Source: JACDAN01 sp963801855
Lineage (GTDB): Bacteria > Actinomycetota > Thermoleophilia > Gaiellales > Gaiellaceae
Length of the DNA: 64,000 nucleotides
NCBI GenBank assembly: GCA_963801855.1
Contig: CAWDGK010000004.1
Location: forward strand, 1 to 64,000
Direction: 5' to 3'
The notes under the pieces are model-generated. The model did not search any database and was not told the DNA's origin. It saw nothing but the letters and a program-made list of their open reading frames with translations. Shown in pieces: positions 32,170-39,201 of the stretch; the stretch's first letter is position 1; each line of letters begins with the position of its first letter. The translations under genes were made by a program, and so were the position numbers.

Positions 32170-33749
32170 TCCGGCGTCACCTCCCGTGCATCGAATGTCT
32201 GCTTGAAATCCTCCACGAGCTCCTCCTCGCTCAGCTGGCGCTCCTCGACCTCGGTTTCCCCGTTCTCGCCGACCTCGAACTCGAGTGCAAACTTTCGCCC
32301 CGTGACCTCGTAGAGCGCGTCGACGAGGAGCGTTGCGTTCTTGGGCTCCTCGGCCAGCTGCCGGTGGAAGGACGCCGCGGCGGGAAACTCGACGGTCAGC
32401 GTGTCGCCCGCGATCCCCGCAGGATGCGCCTCCCGGAGGACGGACGCCGTCGGCACCGAGCGCTCCTCGACGGCCGGGATCACAGAGCGCTGCCACGCGG
32501 CCTGGAGCTGGTCGAGCTCGAGCGGCGGCGCCGCAGCCACCTCGGGCGGCGCCGTGGGAGCCGCGATCGACCCACCGGCCGGCGTCGCGTCTGCGACGGC
32601 GACCGTCGTCGGCCCACGCTGCTCCAGCTGCTCGAGCCTGAAGGCGAGCGTCTCGCGGTCGAGGTCGGCGCCGGGCCGGGTGACCTTGATCAGCGCCAGC
32701 TCCAGCGGGAGTCGTGGGTCGCCTCCCTGCCGCATGTCGTCCACGGCGACCGCCAGGAGGTCACAGAGCCGGATCACCGTCGGCTCGGGCAGCTGGTTCG
32801 CCTGGGCCCGCAGCCGTTCGCGCGTCTCGTCCGTGACCGGCAGGGAGTCCGGGACCTCGCCCATGTGCTGGACGAGCAGTAGGTGGCGCAGGTGCTCGAG
32901 CAGGTCGGTGACGAGTCGCCCCAGATCCTGTCCCTGCTCGGCAAGGTCCTCGAGGAACTGGAGCGCGCCGGCTGTGTCGCTGTCCACGACGAGGTCGCAG
33001 AGACGGAAAAGCGCTTCCTCCTCGACGGCTCCCAGGAGCTGGAGCACCGATTGAACCGTCACGGCGCCTCCGGTGGCTGCGGCCAGCTGGTCGAGCGTCG
33101 AGACGGCGTCCCGAAAGCTTCCGCGAGCGCTCCGTGCGATCAGGGAAAGCGCGGCCTCCGGCGCCTCGATTTTCTCGCCTTCGGCGACCCGCGAGAGCAC
33201 GCGGATGAGATCGGCGAGACGGGGACGGGAGAACACGAACGTCTGACACCGCGAGCGGACGGTCGGAAGCATCTTGGAGACGTCCGTCGTGCAGAACACG
33301 AAGACGAGGTGGGGTGGAGGCTCCTCGATCAGCTTCAGGAGCGCGTTGAAGGCGGCGTCCGTGAGCTGGTGCGCCTCGTCCAGGATGTAGACCTTGTAGC
33401 GGCCCTCCACCGGCTGCAGGACGACCCGGTCCCGGATCTCGCGGATGTCGTCGATCCCGCGCTGGGAAGCGGCGTCCATCTCGATCACGTCGAGCGAGTT
33501 GCCGCCGGCGATTCCGACGCAGGAGCCGCACGTCCGGTCGGGCGTCGTCGTCGGCCCCTGGGCGCAGTTCAGCGCCTTGGCGAGGATGCGCGCCAGCGAT
33601 GTCTTGCCAGTGCCTCGCGGCCCGGCGAAGAGGTACGCCTGTCGGACCGCACTCGTCTCGATGGCATTCCGCAAGGTCTGGACGACGGCCTCCTGGCCGA
33701 CGACCTCGTCGAAGTCCTGCGGACGATATTTGCGGTAGAGGGCGGCCAA
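32166..33749 (-). CDS. dnaX: DNA polymerase III subunit gamma/tau
   Basis: ATG 33749 encodes 527 aa. The clamp-loader AAA+ core is clear: YRKYRPQDFDEVVGQEAVVQ, Walker A AGPRGTGKTSLARILAKALN, the zinc-binding Cys cluster (C-x8-C-x2-C pattern around CAQGPTTTPDRTCGSC), Walker B-like VYILDEAHQLTDAAFNALLK and sensor FCTTDVSKMLPTVRSRC. A tau-like C-terminal half (Ala/Pro-rich linker then a helical domain to FDAREVTPE) follows. It loads the sliding clamp at replication forks. It is frameshift-free, and the downstream ebfC overlaps it. A large SRP RNA is transcribed divergently upstream. Confidence 0.96.
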   Translation of the reverse strand: MAALYRKYRPQDFDEVVGQEAVVQTLRNAIETSAVRQAYLFAGPRGTGKTSLARILAKALNCAQGPTTTPDRTCGSCVGIAGGNSLDVIEMDAASQRGIDDIREIRDRVVLQPVEGRYKVYILDEAHQLTDAAFNALLKLIEEPPPHLVFVFCTTDVSKMLPTVRSRCQTFVFSRPRLADLIRVLSRVAEGEKIEAPEAALSLIARSARGSFRDAVSTLDQLAAATGGAVTVQSVLQLLGAVEEEALFRLCDLVVDSDTAGALQFLEDLAEQGQDLGRLVTDLLEHLRHLLLVQHMGEVPDSLPVTDETRERLRAQANQLPEPTVIRLCDLLAVAVDDMRQGGDPRLPLELALIKVTRPGADLDRETLAFRLEQLEQRGPTTVAVADATPAGGSIAAPTAPPEVAAAPPLELDQLQAAWQRSVIPAVEERSVPTASVLREAHPAGIAGDTLTVEFPAAASFHRQLAEEPKNATLLVDALYEVTGRKFALEFEVGENGETEVEERQLSEEELVEDFKQTFDAREVTPE

Positions 33750-33849
33750 GACGCGTCTCCTCGATTAGATCAGACAATCGTCGCGGAACGGGCTTCGCCC
33801 TTGGGCCGCCGCGGAGTCGGGACTTCCGCGAAAGCGGCGGCTACCATGC

Positions 33850-34135
33850 GGCTTGCCCGGCCGCGCTAGGTGGGGAGCTAGCGGTTCCCTGAACCCGCAA
33901 TCCGCTCCAGCGGGGCTGAATCCCCTCCCGAGGGGGTCGCGTCCGAGACACGGGCTTCGGGTGCAAGTGTTGACGGCCAGGTCCCGCGCACTGGGAGCCT
34001 CCGAACCGCGTCAGATCCGGGAGGAAGCAGCGCTAAGGAGCTTCTCCCAGGTGCCGCGGATCGCCTGGCTCGAGCGAGCACCCGCCGCACCGGCTCGAAC
34101 AGGCCCACAACGGAAGGTGCGCGACCGGGCGCTTC
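33850..34135 (+). ncRNA. ffs: Large-type bacterial signal recognition particle RNA (scRNA)
   Basis: Conserved blocks match the approximately 270-nt Gram-positive SRP RNA in order: GCTAGGTGGGGAGCTAGCGG and CCCGCAATCCGCTCCAGCGG (Alu part), AGTGTTGACGGCCAGGTCCC, the helix-8 SRP54-binding core GTCAGATCCGGGAGGAAGCA with GCGCTAAG (about 34010-34038), and AGGTGCCGCGGATCGCCTGG. The 5' end GCCCGGCCGCGC (33855-33866) pairs with GCGCGACCGGGC (34119-34130), closing helix 5. The RNA is on the plus strand, divergent from dnaX, whereas in Bacillus both are co-oriented. Ends are estimated from the terminal helix. Confidence 0.93.
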
Positions 34136-34150
34136 GCTTGCAGCCGGCGG

Positions 34151-34846
34151 CTAGGCGGGAACGATCGACTCCGGGGAGTCTTGTGACAGCAAGCCGTTCA
34201 TCTGCGCCCAGCGGCTCGCCTCCGTGCGGTTCGAGACCTCGAGCTTGCGGTAGATGTTCGACAGGTGGAACTTGACCGTCTGCTCGGTCACCCAGAGCAT
34301 GCGGGCGAGCTGCGAGTTGGAATGGCCCTCGGCGACAAGCCGCAGGATCTCCAGCTCGCGGCGCGTGAGGCCCCCGGGCGACTCGGAGGCCGCGGGTGGT
34401 GCGCCTCCCCCGGCTGGGCCTGCGACCGGTCGCGGTCCGCCGGCGAGGTAGACCGAATGGTCGAATGCCTGACGGACTGCCGAGGCCACGTCGTCCGGAT
34501 GTGCCGTCTTGACCACGTAGGCGGCGGCCCCTGCGGAGAGCGCGGCGTCGATGTGTGCAGTGTCGTGGTAGGCGGAGAGGACGATGACGCGAAGCCCGGG
34601 AGACAGTGTCGTCGCCCGGCGGATCACCTCGAAGCCGTCCGGCTCTCCGGGTGCGGAGTCGAGCTCGAGGGTCAGGAGCCGTGGCCGGGCGCGCTCGATC
34701 GCGGCAAGCGCCGCACGGGCCGATGACGTCTTCTCGACGACGGTCGCGCCGATACGGGCGAGCACCATCTCGACAGCGTCGAGCCAGATCGGATGAGGAT
34801 CCAGCACGACCGCCTCGAGGGGATCGTGTGTGTTCTCGTTTTCCAT
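34151..34846 (-). CDS. NarL/LuxR-family response regulator with degenerate receiver
   Basis: 231 aa. The N-terminal receiver fold is present (AVVLDPHPIWLDAVEMVLAR, VIVLSAYHDTAHIDAALSAG, AAAYVVKTAHPDD with the conserved Lys), but the usual acidic pair is Asp-Pro and the expected phospho-acceptor Asp appears replaced by Glu in LLTLELDSAP. After a Pro/Gly linker comes a canonical LuxR HTH (LTRRELEILRLVAEGHSNSQ, VTEQTVKFHLSNIYRKLEVS). It probably binds DNA independently of classical phosphorylation. It diverges from a stand-alone receiver gene across a 180-bp AT-richer gap; no histidine kinase is nearby. Confidence 0.85.
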   Translation of the reverse strand: MENENTHDPLEAVVLDPHPIWLDAVEMVLARIGATVVEKTSSARAALAAIERARPRLLTLELDSAPGEPDGFEVIRRATTLSPGLRVIVLSAYHDTAHIDAALSAGAAAYVVKTAHPDDVASAVRQAFDHSVYLAGGPRPVAGPAGGGAPPAASESPGGLTRRELEILRLVAEGHSNSQLARMLWVTEQTVKFHLSNIYRKLEVSNRTEASRWAQMNGLLSQDSPESIVPA

Positions 34847-35028
34847 GGCCGCAGAAAAGGACTCTCTAAGAAAAGCTATAGGGAGTTTCTGGGCTTTTAC
34901 AAGGGGGAGCGGTGTGTACTTGTGGTTACCTCGGGCGGGCTATTCGCCCGCAGGCGCCCACCCTTCCGTCTAGGGAGCCGCAGATGCTGGACTTGGGCAG
35001 TCCCGGCGTCCGAGCTAGAGTCCAGGCG
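34847..35028. promoter_or_regulatory. Divergent intergenic region between two response-regulator genes
   Basis: This 180-bp gap is locally AT-richer than its surroundings, with AAGAAAAGCTATAGGGAG and a GGGCTTTTAC run near 34868-34900. Both flanking regulator genes read outward, so it must hold their promoters. I cannot define -35/-10 boxes or operators confidently. Confidence 0.4.
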
Positions 35029-35448
35029 ATGTCGTCGTCGCCGCCAGCGAACGGAGCCATCCGAGTCCTCCTGGCCGACGATCAGCGGCTCTTCGCCGAG
35101 TCGCTCCAGACGGTCCTCTCCGAGGACGATCGGGTCGACGTCGTCGGGATCGCGGCCAACGGCGTTGAGGCCGTCGAGCTTGTCGAGGACCTTCGCCCCG
35201 ACGTGCTCCTGATGGACTTGAAGATGCCGGTCATGGACGGGCTCGAAGCTACGCGGCGGATACGGGAGCTCGGCATCGACGTGCAGATCCTGATCCTGAC
35301 CGGCACGGAGACGCCTGTCGGCGCCGACGACGCGATCGCGGCCGGCGCCAACGCGTTCCTCCGCAAGGAGCGCGGCGTGGACGAGCTTCGCCAGGTTTTC
35401 CTCGAGGTCGCCTCGCTCGCCGCGATTCTCGGCGCCCCCGCGCGCTAG
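35029..35448 (+). CDS. Stand-alone response-regulator receiver domain protein
   Basis: ATG 35029 gives 139 aa made almost only of a CheY-like receiver: IRVLLADDQRLFAESLQTVL (acidic pair), DVLLMDLKMPVMDGLEATRR (phospho-acceptor Asp), ILILTGTE (Thr) and NAFLRKER (Lys). There is no DNA-binding or enzymatic output domain; the C-terminus stops shortly after alpha-5. All phosphorylation residues are intact, in contrast to the divergent neighbour. It may act by protein-protein contact. Its stop overlaps the convergent stop of the lipoyl-acyltransferase gene. Confidence 0.88.
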   Translation: MSSSPPANGAIRVLLADDQRLFAESLQTVLSEDDRVDVVGIAANGVEAVELVEDLRPDVLLMDLKMPVMDGLEATRRIRELGIDVQILILTGTETPVGADDAIAAGANAFLRKERGVDELRQVFLEVASLAAILGAPAR

Positions 35449-36566
35449 CGCGGGCGAATCGGCACGACGGTCGTCGTCACGACCTTGGTCTTCACGGCGT
35501 GCCCCGGGGGCACCGAGCGAACGATGACCGAGCCCGAGGCGACGATCACCCCCTCGCCGAGTGTGAGCTTCGGCTCGACGAAGACGCCGGTGCCAAGACG
35601 GACACGGTCTTCGATCTTCACCTCGCCGGAGGTCATGCAGCCGGGCCCGGTCGAGATGTCGGAGCCGAGCACGTTGTGGTGGTCGTAGCTGTTGTAGGCG
35701 GAGATGAAATTGTTGTCGCCGATCGTCGTCCCGGTGCCGAAATGCGTGTAGGCGCAGATGACGTTGCCGTCCCCGATGGACACGCCCGTCGCGAGCTTGG
35801 ATCGTGGGTCGATGACATTCGCCAGCGGGATTCCCTCGTCGCGGCACACGGCCCGGAGCCTCGCGCGTGCCTCGACTGACGTGCTGATGGCGATCACGGC
35901 GGCGTCGAACGCCCCGGCCGCCCAGTGCGCTCGCAGCTCGTCTTGTCCCCCGACGACCGGAACACCCTCGACCTCCCGGCCCCAGACGGCGACGTTGTCG
36001 TCGACGATCCCTACGCCCTCCTGGCCCTCCGCTTCGGCGAGGATGTCGAGCACCTGCGTCGCGCCGAGGCCTGCTCCGACGAGCACGAGTCGCCGAGCCT
36101 TTCCGTCGCCGGCCAGTGGAGCCGGCAGATCCTCCGGCGCGACCTGCTGTGCAGCCGCGGCCGCCTCGACGTCCTTCACGGTGATGAGGCCGGGGCCGGA
36201 CAGCGCCGTGAGGTCGACGCCGAGCTCGCTCGCCCGTTCGCGCGCCTTCACCGACGCGCGAACCTCGTCGCCGGCGTCTTCGCCGCTCGCCGCCTCCTTC
36301 TGGCGCGTGTCCTCGAACGCATGGAGCGCCGCCTCGTCCTCGAGCACGTGAGCGATCGGCTGGCCCACCGAGACCTCGCCTCCGACAGGCACGAGTTGGA
36401 GCACGAGCCCGTCGGAGGGGGACTCGATCTCGATTGCAGACTTGCTCGTCTCCACGTCGACGAGCCTTGCACCGGCTCGAACCTCCGAGCGGTCCTCGAC
36501 ATGCCATTCGACGACCGTCGCGCTGTCGTCGTTCACGTCCGTCCAGGGAATGGTCACCGCCGTCAT
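35445..36566 (-). CDS. Lipoyl domain + E1/E3-binding domain + NeuD/PglD-type sugar acyltransferase fusion
   Basis: 373 aa. Residues 1-78 form a biotinyl/lipoyl domain with the lipoylation lysine at about K42 in DVETSKSAIEIESP. Residues 102-138 match the peripheral-subunit-binding domain of E2 proteins (RASVKARERASELGVDLTAL, ITVKDVEAA). From about 158 a NeuD/PglD-type protein follows: Rossmann-like RRLVLVGAGLGATQVLDILA, then left-handed beta-helix hexapeptides and the catalytic-His motif SYDHHN (about H296/H297). The E2 catalytic core with DHRxxDG is absent. It is the last gene of a three-gene operon with E1alpha and E1beta (ATGA overlap). Prediction (inference): acyl groups generated on the lipoyl arm are used to N-acylate a nucleotide amino sugar. 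A lipoate ligase/E3 is not encoded here. Confidence 0.85.
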   Translation of the reverse strand: MTAVTIPWTDVNDDSATVVEWHVEDRSEVRAGARLVDVETSKSAIEIESPSDGLVLQLVPVGGEVSVGQPIAHVLEDEAALHAFEDTRQKEAASGEDAGDEVRASVKARERASELGVDLTALSGPGLITVKDVEAAAAAQQVAPEDLPAPLAGDGKARRLVLVGAGLGATQVLDILAEAEGQEGVGIVDDNVAVWGREVEGVPVVGGQDELRAHWAAGAFDAAVIAISTSVEARARLRAVCRDEGIPLANVIDPRSKLATGVSIGDGNVICAYTHFGTGTTIGDNNFISAYNSYDHHNVLGSDISTGPGCMTSGEVKIEDRVRLGTGVFVEPKLTLGEGVIVASGSVIVRSVPPGHAVKTKVVTTTVVPIRPR

Positions 36567-37573
36567 GCGGCGGCCTCGCGGATGGCCTCCTTCGTCGTGT
36601 CAGCGCCCACGAGGATCTTTCGCTCGAGCGTCCGGCTGCTGGGAATGACCGTTGGCTCGCTGGCAACCACCTTCACCGGCCGGCGGAGTCTCGAAAAGCG
36701 ACGGCGCCCGATCTCGGCAGCCGCCTCGGTTCCCCAGGACCAGTCCGCCATGCCCTCTTCGATGGTGACGAGGCTCCCCGTCCTCTCGACCGATGCCTCG
36801 ACAGGCTCCCAGTCCATCGGGGCGATCTGGGCGGGGACGATGAGCTCCCCGAAGATCTCCTCCTCGACAGCGAGCTCCTCGAGCGCCTGCGCCGCCAGGA
36901 GCGCGGAGTAGCCGTAGGCCAGCACCGACACGGTGCAATCCTCTGGCGGCACCTGGGAGAGGAGGACCGACGGGAGCGAGCCCGGACTGGACTCTTCACG
37001 TCCGATCGCATCTCCGACCCGCGAACCGGACGGCCGAACGACGTGCTCGGGGTAGAGGAGCTTGTGCTCGACGTAGAGCGCGGGATCGTCGCGTTGCAGC
37101 AGCGCCGAGAAGATCACCCGCGGATCGTGGTACGCGGAGGCCGCAACGACGGTGAGGTGCGGCACGCCGAGGAAATGCTTCTCGAGGCTCTGGCTGTGCG
37201 TGGGCCCATAGCCGCGATGGCCGCCGGACGGTGTGCGGATGATCACGGGGCAGGTGACCTTGCCGTCGTACATGGCGCCGTACTTCGCGATGTGATTGAC
37301 GACCTGGTCGAAGGTCAGCGTGACGAAGTCTCCGAACATGATCTCGACGATCGGCCGGTAGCCCGAGAGGGCGAGGCCGGCTGCGATTCCGGCGATTCCC
37401 GCCTCGCTCACCGGCGTCGTGAGCACGCGGCCGGGAAACGCCGTGGTCAGGCCGCGAGTGGCCTTGAACGCACCGCCGTAGGGGTCTGCGATGTCTTCGC
37501 CTAGGACGACGACGCGGTCGTCGGTCTCCAACAGATCGTGGAGAGTCTCGTTGAGCTCGCGGACGAAGATCAC
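36563..37573 (-). CDS. 2-oxoacid dehydrogenase E1 component, beta subunit
   Basis: GTG 37573 (VIFVRELNETLHDLLETDDR) overlaps the E1alpha stop by GTGA. The 336-aa protein has the transketolase pyrimidine-binding and C-terminal domains: VVLGEDIADPYGGAFKATRG, TTPVSEAGIAGIAAGLALSG, PIVEIMFGDFVTLTFDQVVN, GGHRGYGPTHSQSLEKHFLG and the C-terminal IGRRRFSRLRRPVKVVAS. With the alpha subunit it forms a thiamine-diphosphate alpha2beta2 enzyme that decarboxylates a 2-oxo acid and reductively acylates a lipoyl domain. The sequence resembles acetoin/pyruvate-type E1beta; the acid cannot be told. Its stop overlaps the start of the fusion gene. Confidence 0.92.
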   Translation of the reverse strand: MIFVRELNETLHDLLETDDRVVVLGEDIADPYGGAFKATRGLTTAFPGRVLTTPVSEAGIAGIAAGLALSGYRPIVEIMFGDFVTLTFDQVVNHIAKYGAMYDGKVTCPVIIRTPSGGHRGYGPTHSQSLEKHFLGVPHLTVVAASAYHDPRVIFSALLQRDDPALYVEHKLLYPEHVVRPSGSRVGDAIGREESSPGSLPSVLLSQVPPEDCTVSVLAYGYSALLAAQALEELAVEEEIFGELIVPAQIAPMDWEPVEASVERTGSLVTIEEGMADWSWGTEAAAEIGRRRFSRLRRPVKVVASEPTVIPSSRTLERKILVGADTTKEAIREAAA

Positions 37574-38619
37574 GGAAGCGCTCGTGCCTCCTCGACGACC
37601 TCGGCCAGAGCCTGCTCGACCTCGCCGTCGATGCGCTCGCGCTCTGCGGAGGCAAGGCGCGCACCATGCACGGTGAGCGGCTCGAAGGGCCACCGTCCCG
37701 TGACCTCGTCGGCCGGGCGGTTGTCGTCGCTCTTCGAATGGTGGCAGAGGCGGTAGGTGTCGATGATCAGCGCCCGCGGCGTGCGCAACTCCCGTACGGA
37801 GTCGATCTGGCGCTCTGCCTCGGCGTCGATCTCGAGAACGTCGGTGGACTCGAGCCGCGCAGTGGGGATGCCGAACGCCTCGAAGCGGGCAGCCATGTCC
37901 CCGGCGAAGTTGTGCGCGATCGGGGTGCTCTGCGACCACGCGTTGTTCTCGACCACGACGAGGAGCGGCAGCTCCCACAGGGCTGCCATGTTCAGGGTCT
38001 CGTAGACGACGCCTTCGCCGAACGCGCCGTCCCCGACGAAGACGACGCTGATTCCGTCGGAGCCGGAGAGCTTCATCCCGAGCGCGATCCCGGCCGAGGC
38101 CGGGACCGTCCCGCCGAGGATCCCATTCGACTTGAACCCGGGGGCGCAGATGTGCTGGCTGCCGCCGATCCCCCCGACGACGCCCTCCGGCTTCCCCATG
38201 ATCTCCGCGAGCAACCCCATGGCGTCGCCGCTCCAGGCCAGGTAGTGCCCGTGGCAGCGGTGGTTGCTGAAGATGTGGTCGCCTTCGCGCAGGTGCTCGA
38301 TCACACCCACGCAGTCGGCTTCCTGTCCGATGCATGCGTGAGTCGTGCCGTTCAGCAGCCCCTCTTCGAAGAGCGCGAGCAAGGTTTCCTCGAAATCGCG
38401 GATGAACCGCATGCGCCGGTAGAAACGGAGGTCGCGAGCCTCGTCGGGCAGGCCGACGAGCCGCGGATCGGGCCGTGCAGCCGCCGCCTCGGGGGCAGGG
38501 GCGAGCGCCGCCGTGGGCGATGGTTCGGAGCGCACGTCCGCCTCCGGAGCGCGTCGGGCCGCGTGTGACAGGTTTCCCCCTTTAGTTATAGATTTCCGCA
38601 GATTCTCAAATGGGCGCAC
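37570..38619 (-). CDS. 2-oxoacid dehydrogenase E1 component, alpha subunit
   Basis: Core features: FYRRMRFIRDFEETLLALFE, HACIGQEADCVGVIEHLREG, FSNHRCHGHYLAWSGD, GGIGGSQHICAPGFKSNGIL, and the thiamine-diphosphate motif from GDGAFGEGVV to VVENN. The YRLCHHSKSDDNR loop is the region equivalent to the phosphorylation/active-site loop. First gene of the E1alpha-E1beta-lipoyl/NeuD operon. ATG 38619 gives 349 aa, but the first 20 codons are unusually AT-rich (TCTATAACTAAAGGGGG) and may be leader; GTG 38535 is an alternative start, still before the conserved core. Confidence 0.92.
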   Translation of the reverse strand: MRPFENLRKSITKGGNLSHAARRAPEADVRSEPSPTAALAPAPEAAAARPDPRLVGLPDEARDLRFYRRMRFIRDFEETLLALFEEGLLNGTTHACIGQEADCVGVIEHLREGDHIFSNHRCHGHYLAWSGDAMGLLAEIMGKPEGVVGGIGGSQHICAPGFKSNGILGGTVPASAGIALGMKLSGSDGISVVFVGDGAFGEGVVYETLNMAALWELPLLVVVENNAWSQSTPIAHNFAGDMAARFEAFGIPTARLESTDVLEIDAEAERQIDSVRELRTPRALIIDTYRLCHHSKSDDNRPADEVTGRWPFEPLTVHGARLASAERERIDGEVEQALAEVVEEARALP

Positions 38620-38669
38620 GGCCAGTATTGATCACGCGTGGCGTGAAGGCAATAGCTCGATCGGGCGCC

Positions 38670-39143
38670 CTAGGCGTCCGGCAGGGTGAGCTCGACGGTC
38701 CCGGAGGGAACCGTGGACGGCCGTCCGTTCACGACGAGGTCGACGTTGCTCGCGGCGCCGAGCCGCAGCCAGATCTTCGGGCGGTTGAACTTGAGTGTTC
38801 TGCCGCTCGCAAGAGTGCCGGAGTAGAGCGATCGTCCGGTTGCGGAGCCGGCACGCACCTCGACCCAGCAGTCCCCGCGCGTCGCGACGAGGACGAGCGC
38901 CGTCGCGTTCGGCTGTTCCTTGCGGGCAGCGCGCTTGGCCGGCCGTTTTCTCGCGATCGGCTGGTTCTCCGCGAGTTCGGGCTCCTGCGTCGCTGCAGGA
39001 GGTGCGATCGCGACGGCAGCCTGCGGCGTCGGGGCGCGTTCTTCGTCGATCAGCCCGCCCGACCAGGCGAGCACGTTCAGCGTGATGAGCGCGAGTATGA
39101 GCGCTGTGAGCGCACCGAATCCCAGTTTGCGAAGCACGACCAC
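38670..39143 (-). CDS. Membrane-anchored protein with RodZ C-terminal-like (DUF4115) domain
   Basis: 157 aa from GTG 39143: one transmembrane helix (ALTALILALITLNVLAWSGG), a charged Pro/Lys/Arg linker, and a C-terminal beta domain RGDCWVEVRAGSATGRSLYS, SGRTLKFNRPKIWLRLGAAS, VDLVVNGRP, which is the RodZ_C/DUF4115 pattern. The N-terminal HTH that binds MreB in RodZ is missing, so only the extracytoplasmic part is kept. Possibly linked to wall synthesis; inference. It sits 26 bp beyond an unrelated operon end and next to a Pro-rich surface protein on the same strand. Confidence 0.65.
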   Translation of the reverse strand: MVVLRKLGFGALTALILALITLNVLAWSGGLIDEERAPTPQAAVAIAPPAATQEPELAENQPIARKRPAKRAARKEQPNATALVLVATRGDCWVEVRAGSATGRSLYSGTLASGRTLKFNRPKIWLRLGAASNVDLVVNGRPSTVPSGTVELTLPDA

Positions 39144-39201
39144 CTCACATTGTCTGCCGTCTCAGCCCGATTTCAAGGCGGAGCGGCCCTCCCCTCCAAT
39201 G

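Noticed and set aside
36100..36566. Conventional dihydrolipoamide acyltransferase E2
   Set aside because: Lipoyl and binding domains are present, but the C-terminal part is a NeuD/PglD hexapeptide enzyme without the CoA-acyltransferase core.
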